Source: Chloroflexota bacterium (GTDB lineage: Bacteria; Chloroflexota; Ktedonobacteria; Ktedonobacterales; Ktedonobacteraceae). From it: 35,367 nt of DNA. A program made the position numbers and the translations under genes. The notes beneath the pieces were generated by a model, which was not told the origin of the DNA, ran no database searches, and worked only from the letters and a program-made list of their open reading frames with translations. Within the stretch, counting starts at the first letter, position 1. Each line of letters starts with the position of its first letter. The stretch covers positions 1 through 35,367 of the forward strand of contig VBJK01000091.1 in assembly GCA_005879655.1 (NCBI GenBank), written 5' to 3'. This document shows positions 7,612-15,060 of the stretch, in pieces.

Positions 7612-10605
7612 TTAAATTGGTATGTTCGTACGAAATACCCGTTCACTATAACCACTGCTCGTTGTGCCAACGAACAGTCCTGTGTTGGTACCAGAAAGTC
7701 TCTCGGCAGAGTACCCAGCATCCTCAATAGCCTTCCAGACGTACATCATCAGAATCCGTTGCTGTGGGTCCATCTGCTCCGCTTCAGTTCTTGATATCCC
7801 GAAGAACAGAGGGTCAAATAACTCGATATCCTCTACTATCCCTGCCCATTTCACATTCGTCTTCCTGGCTTCGGTCGCTGCCGTGTTGCCAACGTAGCTT
7901 TGCCAATCCCAGCGTGAGGGCGGAATCTCGCCAATGCAGTCGCGGCCAGCGAGCAGATTACGCCACAAGCTCTGCACATCAGGGGCCTGGGGAAACGCGC
8001 CGCTCATGCCGACAATGGCGATGGGGGTGGAAACATGCTGATTGGTGTCCAGAGTCGAGGCAAGGTTCCCACCCCGCTCCACACCTCCCCTGCTTTCAGA
8101 GGTAGGTTTTTTTGCGGTGGGGTCCAGGGGCGCGGCCCCTGGCGGGGTTTCAGGGGTCTCCCCTGATCTTCCCTCTCTTCCCGCCCCCGAAGGGGGCGCA
8201 CAAAAAAACCTACCTCTGAAAGCCCCCCCTCCGACCCCTACAGGCGGATCTGAGATAATCTGGTTATTTGAGCTGATGTTCGCAGATGACACTGTGGGGA
8301 AATGAGAGGCGAGGGCAGAAGCATAGGTTGCATGCAGATACTGAGCAAGGAGATCCAAGGTCGAGTACTCAAAAAAAAGTGCTGGTGCCAGATCAAGCTG
8401 ATATGTCTGATTGAGGTGATTGGCAAAATGTCTGAAGGTAATCGAATCAAAACCGTATTCTGAGAGTGGAGTCTCGGCATCGATCTCCTCAAACCGGACA
8501 TTAAGCAAGCGAGAAACTATGTGCGAAAGCGCCTCACATAGGGGTTGTAGCTTGTCCCTGTCGGTAGGCCCTTGACTGCCCTCATGACTAGTGCAGAATC
8601 CCAGAACGTTTTGGGGAATGGGAGGATTTGGGGACACCCCAAACCCCGCCAGGGAGGCTTCGCCCCCTGGACCCCCAATCCCTACTCCCTCTCTTGTCTT
8701 TATCCAGTAAGACTCTCTGAGAAATGGATACGTTGGCAATGGAACACGATGGTATCTCCCCTTTTTAAATAATTGGCCCCAATCTGAATTACATCCTTTT
8801 ATATATAATTTTGCTAAAGAGTTGAGTTTTTGATCATATTCTTCATGTTTTAAATTCTTATCTGTTAATTCTTTTATTAGTAAGCAAGCGTATTCTCGTA
8901 ATAGTGGCTCTGTCTGTTCCGAAACCTTTCCTTTTTTATTGGTCTCCTCATGCTGCGAAATGCCTTTACTCATCATTGCTCTGAGAGTGTGCAGCAGGTC
9001 ATGAGTATCTCTCGCTACGACCGCAGATCGAATGGGAAAATGACTGCGGCCTTGGATCAGAGTGTAAGAAATATTCTCAACTGAATACGTTGCTCCTTCT
9101 TTTTCTAGCCACTTGATCATGTCTTCTACTTTTTGTGCAAGAGATTCTTTTGTCTTTGCAGATAAGGGAAAAAAGAAAGAAGGTCTAGCTTCCTCATGCG
9201 CTATTTGCTTTTGAGGCGGGGGTTCCTCAAGAATGAGATGGCAATTGGTTCCGCTCAAGCCAAATGAGCTGATACCTGCGCGTCTGAGACTTCCATCACC
9301 ACGCTTCCACTCTCTGATCTCTGTGTTGAGAAAAAAGGGACTTCCCTCAAAATCGATCTGTGGATTGGCCTCTTCAATGTTAATGCTAGGGGGTATGCGC
9401 TGGTATTTCATGGCCAGCAAGACTTTCAAAACGCCAGCAACACCAGCAGAGCTAACCGTATGACCAATGTTGGGTTTATGCGATCCAATGGCACAAAATT
9501 GCTTTTTGTCGGTAAACTGGCGAAAGGCTTCTGTTAATGCCTGCACTTCAATGGGATCACCGAGCTTCGATCCCGTTCCATGAGCTTCAATATAGCTTAC
9601 CGTTTCGGGATGAATAGCGGTCTTTTTGTACAGATCGGAGAGCAAGGCTTTTTGTGAATGCAGACTAGGAGCTGTCATCCCCAAGGTTCTGCCATCTTGA
9701 TTAAGAGCCGATCCTTTAATAACTCCATAGAGATGATCCCTGTCTTCGATGGCTGCATCCAATCGCTTGAGGACAAGGGCTCCAACACCCTCTCCAAGGA
9801 CAATCCCGTTGGCACTCTTGTCAAAGGTTTTGCACTTCCCATCTGGTGAAAGCATTTGTGTTTTCTCTGCCATCAGATAGTATTCAGGCGAACTCATAAC
9901 AAAAACACCACCCACGAGAGCCATTTCTGATTCTCCGGTGCGGATACTTTCACAGGCCAAGTGGATTGCGACTAGAGAAGAGGAACTTGTAGTATCTATG
10001 GTTAAACTTGGTCCCTTACAATTGAAAAAATACGAGATCCTTGCGGCTAAAATGCCCATATCATTGCCTAAAAAGAGGTGTGCATCAATCTGATCTTCCT
10101 GCGTGGACGGGAGCTTCTGGTGGGAGCAAGTCCCATTCCTATTTCCCCTACAGAGTTCTTTATAATCCGAGGGCCTTGCTCCCACAAATACGCCTACTTT
10201 TCTCTCCGACAATTGTTCAGCGGGATATCCAGCATCTTCAATGGCCTTATACGCTTCTTCCAAAAAGAAGCGTTGTTGCGGGTCCATTCTTGCTGCCTCA
10301 AGCGGCGAAATGTTGAAAAATAACGGATCAAATTGCTCGATCCCCTCTAACATCCCTCCCCGCTTGACTTGCGTGGTATTCACACCTGCGGGGTCAGCAT
10401 CGGTATTGGTCTCCCAATCTGCACGTTTAATGGGTTCAATACAACTCTCGCCGCCCTCGAGGTGAGACCAGAAAGCTTCAAGGTTTGCGGAAGCGGCGAA
10501 TCTTCCTGAGATGCCGATGATGGCGACATCTGTGTTCTGCCTTTCTCTATACTCCCCATTGAGCGTGGAGCTTTCTTCTTCAATGGAGGGGGATTTATCT
10601 TTCAT
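7612..10605 (-). CDS. PKS subunit 1, upstream half: KS(Ser)-ACP-KS N-terminus
   Basis: Starts with ATG at 10605, 21 bp after the P450 gene, so probably co-transcribed. The first KS (about 24-460) has DTTSSSSLVA where DTACSSS is expected: the nucleophilic Cys is Ser207 (codon AGT at 9985-9987). EAHGTGS and KPNIGH are kept. This KS should not condense; as the first domain of the line it may act in loading or decarboxylation (inference). A post-KS linker ends LPTYPFLRESYWI, followed by an ACP (EYGFDSITF, Ser721). A second KS begins near 858 (IAIVGMSGAFPQAPD) and stops at TAA 7612-7614 after FRTNIPI. The frame continues as VYSSTGMTPSI, a TGA, then PNRMSYF, so this and 5488-7566 were one gene of about 1,705 codons. 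No AT is present. Two palindromic repeats lie in the ACP-flanking linkers. Confidence 0.88.
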   Translation of the reverse strand: MKDKSPSIEEESSTLNGEYRERQNTDVAIIGISGRFAASANLEAFWSHLEGGESCIEPIKRADWETNTDADPAGVNTTQVKRGGMLEGIEQFDPLFFNISPLEAARMDPQQRFFLEEAYKAIEDAGYPAEQLSERKVGVFVGARPSDYKELCRGNRNGTCSHQKLPSTQEDQIDAHLFLGNDMGILAARISYFFNCKGPSLTIDTTSSSSLVAIHLACESIRTGESEMALVGGVFVMSSPEYYLMAEKTQMLSPDGKCKTFDKSANGIVLGEGVGALVLKRLDAAIEDRDHLYGVIKGSALNQDGRTLGMTAPSLHSQKALLSDLYKKTAIHPETVSYIEAHGTGSKLGDPIEVQALTEAFRQFTDKKQFCAIGSHKPNIGHTVSSAGVAGVLKVLLAMKYQRIPPSINIEEANPQIDFEGSPFFLNTEIREWKRGDGSLRRAGISSFGLSGTNCHLILEEPPPQKQIAHEEARPSFFFPLSAKTKESLAQKVEDMIKWLEKEGATYSVENISYTLIQGRSHFPIRSAVVARDTHDLLHTLRAMMSKGISQHEETNKKGKVSEQTEPLLREYACLLIKELTDKNLKHEEYDQKLNSLAKLYIKGCNSDWGQLFKKGRYHRVPLPTYPFLRESYWIKTREGVGIGGPGGEASLAGFGVSPNPPIPQNVLGFCTSHEGSQGPTDRDKLQPLCEALSHIVSRLLNVRFEEIDAETPLSEYGFDSITFRHFANHLNQTYQLDLAPALFFEYSTLDLLAQYLHATYASALASHFPTVSSANISSNNQIISDPPVGVGGGAFRGRFFCAPPSGAGREGRSGETPETPPGAAPLDPTAKKPTSESRGGVERGGNLASTLDTNQHVSTPIAIVGMSGAFPQAPDVQSLWRNLLAGRDCIGEIPPSRWDWQSYVGNTAATEARKTNVKWAGIVEDIELFDPLFFGISRTEAEQMDPQQRILMMYVWKAIEDAGYSAERLSGTNTGLFVGTTSSGYSERVFRTNIPI
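8092..8223. repeat. 132-bp element B with terminal inverted repeats (MITE-like)
   Basis: The ends GCTTTCAGAGGTAGGTTTTT and its complement near AAAAACCTACCTCTGAAAGC form terminal inverted repeats of about 25 bp. Inside are three hairpins: CCAGGGGC/GCCCCTGG, CAGGGG/CCCCTG and GCCCCC/GGGGGC. The length of 132 bp is exactly 44 codons, and it is translated without stop between ACP and KS. Its core (GTCCAGGGG...CCTGGCGGGGTTT) matches that of family A, so the two are probably related. Confidence 0.8.
8588..8697 (+). repeat. Palindromic repeat family A, copy A4
   Basis: Begins with CTAGTGCAG at 8588-8596 and carries the same ordered blocks as A2/A3 with several substitutions (CCCAGAACGTTTTGG, GGGGACACCCC). 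It is read in the same relative frame as A2/A3 (QNVLGFCTS) in the linker between the Ser-type KS and its ACP. The right end is approximate. Confidence 0.82.
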
Positions 10606-10626
10606 GCGCTTCTCTCTCTACAACTG

Positions 10627-11931
10627 CTATTGCTTACTGGCTAGAGGAGGGAATGTCCACTCAAGCGATAACTGACTGAATCCATGAAAGTTTAGGCTGG
10701 CTACGTAGCAGAATTGCTGGTCAGGAGTCAGGCGCAGAGAAGGCAGGCGTTGACTGAATTGCTCCAATGCTACCCGAACTACTAGGCGTGCCAGAGGGGC
10801 TCCCGTGCAATAGTGAACTCCATATCCAAAGCCGAGCTGACGACTGGCATTCTCACGTTCAGGGCGAAAAGCCTCTGGATCGTGGAAGCAGGCCGGATCG
10901 TGATTGGCCGCCGCGACCAACAGGTGGAGGATAGCACCGGCAGGGATGGTCTTGCCACCCACCACCACCGTTTCAGTGGTTCTGCGCAGGACACCAAGTC
11001 CTGGAGGGTCTAGACGCATTATCTCCTCCGCTATAGTGGGGATGGACTCAGGATCATCCACAATGGTCAGCCAGCGTGTGCGCTCATGCAGGAGTTGATA
11101 GAAACAGTTGCCCAGAAAGGTGGGGGTAGTGTGCAACCCAGCAATGATAAGGGTGTAAAGGAGGGACGCCGCTTCAGCGATACTTAGCGGCTCTGGTTGA
11201 GCCTGAGCTTCCTTGATCATATTGCCGACTAGATCATCTCCTGGCATGGTCCAATTCTGCTCTGTCACTCGGTAGAAATAGTTATGGATTGCCACAGTGG
11301 CCTGTGCGAGAGAGATCTGCTCTTGAGCAGACGCACCGCCAAGTAGAAAAGTCGCCATCTCACTTGACCAAGCTTGAAGTTGTTCCAACTCGTCAAGGGC
11401 GAAATTAGCCAGACTCCCCATCACCTGTGCGGAATACGGGCGAGCAAACTGCGCTTGGATATCCACTTGTCCTTTATCCACAAATTCGTTGATGAGCTGA
11501 TCGGCGATGGAGCGAATGGAAGGTTCGAGGCCGGACATGCTTTGAGGCGAAAATGCCTTGTTGAGGCAGATGCGGAGCCGCGTATGCTCAGGTGGATCAA
11601 CAACTACAATAGATGGTACAAGTCGGCTAGTGTTCATAAGGGCATGAACTTCAGGCGTATAATGCTTCTCCCATGGGTTGAAATCTACGATGGCAAAACG
11701 GCGAGAATCTTTCAAGATGGTCGTCACATCCTCGTAGCGAGTGACCATCCACATGTTGTATAGCTCGCTAAAAAACACAGATTCTTGCTCGTGAGCCTGT
11801 TTATAGAAATCGTAGGGGTTAGCACTATATGCGGGACTTAGAGGTGCAAAGGCTTGACCTAAGTCGATAAGACGGCTTCCGCTGGCGCTTTCGGCGGCGT
11901 TTTTAGATAAGTTTGTTTTGGCTTCGTGCAT
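10627..11931 (-). CDS. Cytochrome P450 (bacterial CYP, tailoring oxidase)
   Basis: A 434-residue soluble bacterial P450. Visible motifs: I-helix AGLHTT (264-269), K-helix EIMR (303-306, the ExxR pair), and the heme loop FGYGVHYCTG with thiolate Cys375. The start is taken as ATG at 11931, since AAGGAG sits 8-9 bp upstream; the GTG six codons earlier lies within that ribosome-binding region. It would hydroxylate or epoxidise a substrate using electrons from a separate ferredoxin and reductase, none of which is in the window. It is the first gene of the leftward operon, followed 21 bp later by the PKS, so a role on the polyketide is likely (inference). A well-formed promoter lies about 70 bp upstream of the start. 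Confidence 0.93.
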   Translation of the reverse strand: MHEAKTNLSKNAAESASGSRLIDLGQAFAPLSPAYSANPYDFYKQAHEQESVFFSELYNMWMVTRYEDVTTILKDSRRFAIVDFNPWEKHYTPEVHALMNTSRLVPSIVVVDPPEHTRLRICLNKAFSPQSMSGLEPSIRSIADQLINEFVDKGQVDIQAQFARPYSAQVMGSLANFALDELEQLQAWSSEMATFLLGGASAQEQISLAQATVAIHNYFYRVTEQNWTMPGDDLVGNMIKEAQAQPEPLSIAEAASLLYTLIIAGLHTTPTFLGNCFYQLLHERTRWLTIVDDPESIPTIAEEIMRLDPPGLGVLRRTTETVVVGGKTIPAGAILHLLVAAANHDPACFHDPEAFRPERENASRQLGFGYGVHYCTGAPLARLVVRVALEQFSQRLPSLRLTPDQQFCYVASLNFHGFSQLSLEWTFPPLASKQ

Positions 11932-12004
11932 ATCAGGATCTCCTTCCACTGTGTGGGGAGTGAGTAGCTCTATCTTACAGATGTGGACTGTTCTGTTATT
12001 AAAT

Positions 12005-12033
12005 AATATAACACTACTATTGCGTTTTGTAAA
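12005..12033 (-). promoter_or_regulatory. Sigma-70-type promoter for P450-PKS operon
   Basis: On the minus strand TTTACA is followed by 17 bp and then TATATT. The predicted transcript start near 11998 leaves a leader of about 67 nt before the P450 ATG. Confidence 0.6.
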
Positions 12034-12098
12034 GGCTTAACAATCCGAAGCCGTACTACGCAACGTTACATACAAAACGAGCACAAAAATTGTTTCAA

Positions 12099-12125
12099 TT
12101 TACAGGCTTATTTCGTGAATATAAT
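12099..12125 (+). promoter_or_regulatory. Possible promoter for methyltransferase-monooxygenase operon
   Basis: A perfect TATAAT at 12120-12125 with TTTACA 15 bp upstream. The short spacer makes it a weak or activator-dependent candidate. It would give a leader of nearly 290 nt. Confidence 0.35.
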
Positions 12126-12140
12126 GGCTTTTTTTTACTA

Positions 12141-12172
12141 CCTGTGTTACAATTGTCGTAATGTAAGACAGG
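12141..12172. promoter_or_regulatory. Operator-like dyad in the divergent promoter region
   Basis: CCTGTGTTACAATT - GTCG - TAATGTAAGACAGG is an imperfect inverted repeat with 11 of 14 positions pairing. It lies between the divergent P450-PKS and methyltransferase operons, just downstream of the possible rightward TATAAT. The rest of this 486-bp AT-rich gap (11932-12417) holds no convincing gene. The size suits a dimeric regulator, but none is encoded next to it. Confidence 0.45.
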
Positions 12173-12417
12173 TACTTTGTTATTATTCCCTCTTAACTTA
12201 ATGCTTATTGCACTGTCTAGCTTCGTTTGACACAATGGAAAGGAGCTCAGACAGTTTCCCAAGCCTCCATGCATGCGGCAAATGAGCTTTGACAGAGCAT
12301 TATGGGAAGAAAGGCAAGCCTGTCACTCTGGCAAAGTTTGTCGAGGGGTACCATACGTAAGGAGCGTAGTGGCGACTTTGCGTTGTCCTTGAGCCTTTTT
12401 CGCAAAGGAGATTTCAT

Positions 12418-13485
12418 ATGAGCAACTATCCGATGAATGAGCAGCGCCCCTCCCATTCCCCACTGATAGCGCCGCTTTGTGATGACCACCTGATCTGGGA
12501 AATATGGGTTTCTCGGTATTACCTGCCCACATTAGTCGCTGCTGATCAGATCGGCCTTTTTCCCTTTCTTGCTCAAGCTCCAGCTACCGTTGAGGAGGTG
12601 GTGGAGGGCCTTTCATTGGGTCCACTTGGTGCGGAAGCGATCCTGAATCTGATGAGCTCACTGGGTTTGTTGGTGCAGCGACAGGAGCGCTTTTATCTCA
12701 CAGATGAAGCACGCACCTATCTCTTGCCTGAGAGTCCCTATTACAGTGGCAACTACTTGCAGTCAGTGATGAATAATTATCCAATAACAGCAACGACCAT
12801 GCATGAATGGCTGGAAAAAGAGCGAGCAGGTACCAGCTACGAAGCATTTAAATCCTGGAGGTTTGGTGATATGTCGGCAGAGCTGGCCGAACTGCCATGG
12901 AAAATAATACCGCTCCTGCATAGCAAAACATTGCCAGCAGCGATGGGTATGGCACGCAACTGCGATTTTTCTGGCGTGCACCAGCTGCTCGATGTGGCTG
13001 GCGGCTCTGGGGGCTTTTGCATCGCCCTGGCTACCCGCTATCCGAACATGCGTTTTGCGGTGATGGAGTTGCCTGTCGTCTGCAAAGTGACGCAACAATA
13101 TATCGCTGACTATGGACTGCAAGACCAAATTGAGACGATTGCGGCGGATATGTTCATTGATCCTTGGCCATCCGGCTATGATGGGGTGTTCTTCAGTAAC
13201 GTTTTCCACGACTGGAGTCTCACTCAGTGTCTCCACCTTGCAACGCGCAGTTTCGAGATGCTACCACCAGGCGGTCGCATCTTTGTCCATGAAGTTCTAT
13301 TGAACGATACCAAGGCTGGTCCGCCGGTAGCAGCAGGCTACTCTATGAACATGCTCGCGTTGGGGGGCAAGCAGTATACTGCAAGGGAGTTAGATCAACT
13401 GCTACGGGAAGCGGGCTTCACTGATGTAACGATCAAGCCGTCCTTCGCTTATTTTTCGTTAGTCAGTGCTAGTAAACCGAGATGA
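12418..13485 (+). CDS. SAM-dependent O-methyltransferase (Methyltransf_2 / COMT-like)
   Basis: A 355-residue protein. The N-terminal winged-helix dimerisation part (about 20-110) is followed by a Rossmann SAM fold with LDVAGGSGG (191-199), the acidic VMELPVV loop (about 215-221), and FHDW (263-266), whose His is the general base in plant-type O-methyltransferases. AAAGGAG sits seven bp before the ATG. It belongs to the family that methylates hydroxyls on aromatic polyketides and related metabolites. It is the first gene of the rightward tailoring operon, 15 bp ahead of the FAD monooxygenase, and is divergent from the P450-PKS genes. Methylation of a hydroxyl on the cluster's product is the natural guess; the substrate is unknown. 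Confidence 0.93.
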   Translation: MSNYPMNEQRPSHSPLIAPLCDDHLIWEIWVSRYYLPTLVAADQIGLFPFLAQAPATVEEVVEGLSLGPLGAEAILNLMSSLGLLVQRQERFYLTDEARTYLLPESPYYSGNYLQSVMNNYPITATTMHEWLEKERAGTSYEAFKSWRFGDMSAELAELPWKIIPLLHSKTLPAAMGMARNCDFSGVHQLLDVAGGSGGFCIALATRYPNMRFAVMELPVVCKVTQQYIADYGLQDQIETIAADMFIDPWPSGYDGVFFSNVFHDWSLTQCLHLATRSFEMLPPGGRIFVHEVLLNDTKAGPPVAAGYSMNMLALGGKQYTARELDQLLREAGFTDVTIKPSFAYFSLVSASKPR

Positions 13486-13500
13486 ACAGAAGGTAATAAT

Positions 13501-14697
13501 GTGACTGTTTACAGCATTGAGAACTGCAACATCCTTATTTCTGGTGCGGGCATCGCTGGGCTTGCACTGGCATACTGGTTGAATCGTTACGGCTTCAAGC
13601 CCTCGGTGGTGGAAAAGGCACCCGCATTGTGGGAAGATGGTCATGCTATCGAGATACGGAGCGTGGCCCAAGAGGTGGCGGCACGCATGGAAATCCTGGC
13701 CGAGCTTCGGCGGGCACACACCAACATACAAGATATCGCGTTTGTCAACCATGCTAATAAGCCGTTGGCATGCTTCGCTCCCGATATGATGGGGAATGAT
13801 ATTGGGTTTATACGGGGCGACCTGATTCGTATTCTGTACGCAGTAACAAAAGGCAAGACTGAATATATCTGGGGCGATTCCATCGCGTCCCTCGTGCAGA
13901 AAGATGATGGTGTTGACGTCACCTTTGAGCACGGGCAATCACAGACTTACGACCTCGTGGTGGGGGCTGATGGTGTTCGCTCCAACGTGCGGGCTCTGAC
14001 TTTTGGCGATGAATCCCAGTTCATTCGCTACTTGGGCTACTACGCCGCGCTCTTCTCTACCGCCAATCACCTGAACCTCGATTACCAGGAGCGCATCTAC
14101 CGCATGCCAGGCAAGATTGCTGGCATGTATAGCGTGCGGCAGAACACCGAGGCGAGAGCCAAGTTTTACTTCGCTTCGCCTCGGTTACACTCTGACCATC
14201 TTCTGACCAGTGAGCAACAGCAGAGGGTTCTGAAGGACACGTTCGCTGGAGAGGGATGGGAGATTCCTCGCTTGTTGGCAAGTATGGGGAATGCGCGGGA
14301 CATTTATTTTGATGCGATCGATATGATCTGTATGGACATATGGTCCAAAGGGCGAATCGTACTGGTCGGGGACGCTGGCTATTGTGTCTCGCAGATCGCG
14401 GGACAGGGGGCTAGTCTGGCATTGGTGGGAGCCTACGTGCTGGCCGGTGAGCTAAAGGTAGCGGCTGGCGATTATCGAAGCGCCTTTGCCAACTACGAAA
14501 AGGAGATGCAGGAGTATGTCAAGCTGAATCAGAAGCTGGCGGCGAATAGTGGCAAGCATTATGCACCACCCACACGCTCGCAGATCTGGTTCGACAACCA
14601 GATGCTCCGTATGCTGCCGTACATGCCTTGTAAAAACGCAATCCTCAAGGAGCTCCGGCAACCATACAATGACATAACTCTCAAGAAATACGGGTGA
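13501..14697 (+). CDS. FAD-dependent monooxygenase (PHBH/TetX-like)
   Basis: A 398-residue flavoprotein hydroxylase. Motifs: FAD-binding GAGIAG (15-20) near the N-terminus, the mid-protein GADGVRSNVR (DG motif), and GRIVLVGDAGYCVSQIAGQG (GD motif) contacting the flavin ribityl chain. The start is the GTG at 13501, with AGAAGG eight bp upstream and no better ATG. Members use NAD(P)H and O2 to hydroxylate aromatic or enolised substrates and are common in polyketide clusters. It follows the methyltransferase by 15 bp and is probably translated from the same transcript. The length is normal for the family and no lesion is seen. Which carbon it oxidises cannot be read from sequence. Confidence 0.92.
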   Translation: MTVYSIENCNILISGAGIAGLALAYWLNRYGFKPSVVEKAPALWEDGHAIEIRSVAQEVAARMEILAELRRAHTNIQDIAFVNHANKPLACFAPDMMGNDIGFIRGDLIRILYAVTKGKTEYIWGDSIASLVQKDDGVDVTFEHGQSQTYDLVVGADGVRSNVRALTFGDESQFIRYLGYYAALFSTANHLNLDYQERIYRMPGKIAGMYSVRQNTEARAKFYFASPRLHSDHLLTSEQQQRVLKDTFAGEGWEIPRLLASMGNARDIYFDAIDMICMDIWSKGRIVLVGDAGYCVSQIAGQGASLALVGAYVLAGELKVAAGDYRSAFANYEKEMQEYVKLNQKLAANSGKHYAPPTRSQIWFDNQMLRMLPYMPCKNAILKELRQPYNDITLKKYG

Positions 14698-14823
14698 TAG
14701 ATAAAATAAGAGTAGAGAGAAGAAAGATTACCATTTGAATGGTATTGGCAATAAATGTCACAACACGGTTATGGATGGCAGGAGTAGTGAGTACAAGGCG
14801 CATAATTTCCTATTCACACGGAG

Positions 14824-15045
14824 ATGATCTCCTTTGAGCAGGACCCAACGGGCATTTCTGCGATCATTGGTGACTGCTCGACATCAACATCGGCGTCATC
14901 ACCTTCTTCTACGTATGTGGCTCTGGCTGAAGGGCAGATGGTTGGGACATATTACCTCAAGCCCAATCAACCTGGTCTTGGCTCCCACGTCTGCAACGCA
15001 GGCTATATGGTCAAAGGGCAAGAAGGCTTGCTGTCTCTGTCTTGA
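14824..15045 (+). pseudogene. GNAT N-acetyltransferase remnant
   Basis: A 73-residue reading frame whose middle (VALAEGQMVGTYYLKPNQPG, then LGSHVCNAGYMV) matches the beta-strand core of GNAT acetyltransferases just before the acetyl-CoA pyrophosphate loop. That loop (R/Q-x-x-G-x-G/A) and everything after it is missing; the frame ends at GLLSLS. The remnant fills most of the 363-bp gap between the monooxygenase and the convergent peptidase gene. The family assignment rests on this one stretch but is fairly distinctive. Not expected to be functional. Confidence 0.6.
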
Positions 15046-15060
15046 TAATGTTCTTGCCGC

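Noticed and set aside
7576..7614. Stop-codon readthrough or recoding as a programmed event in the KS
   Set aside because: No recoding signal (SECIS-like or slippery site) visible and two stops of different kind; mutation or sequence error is simpler.
11932..11949. GTG start of P450 six codons upstream
   Set aside because: That GTG lies in the ribosome-binding sequence serving the ATG at 11931.
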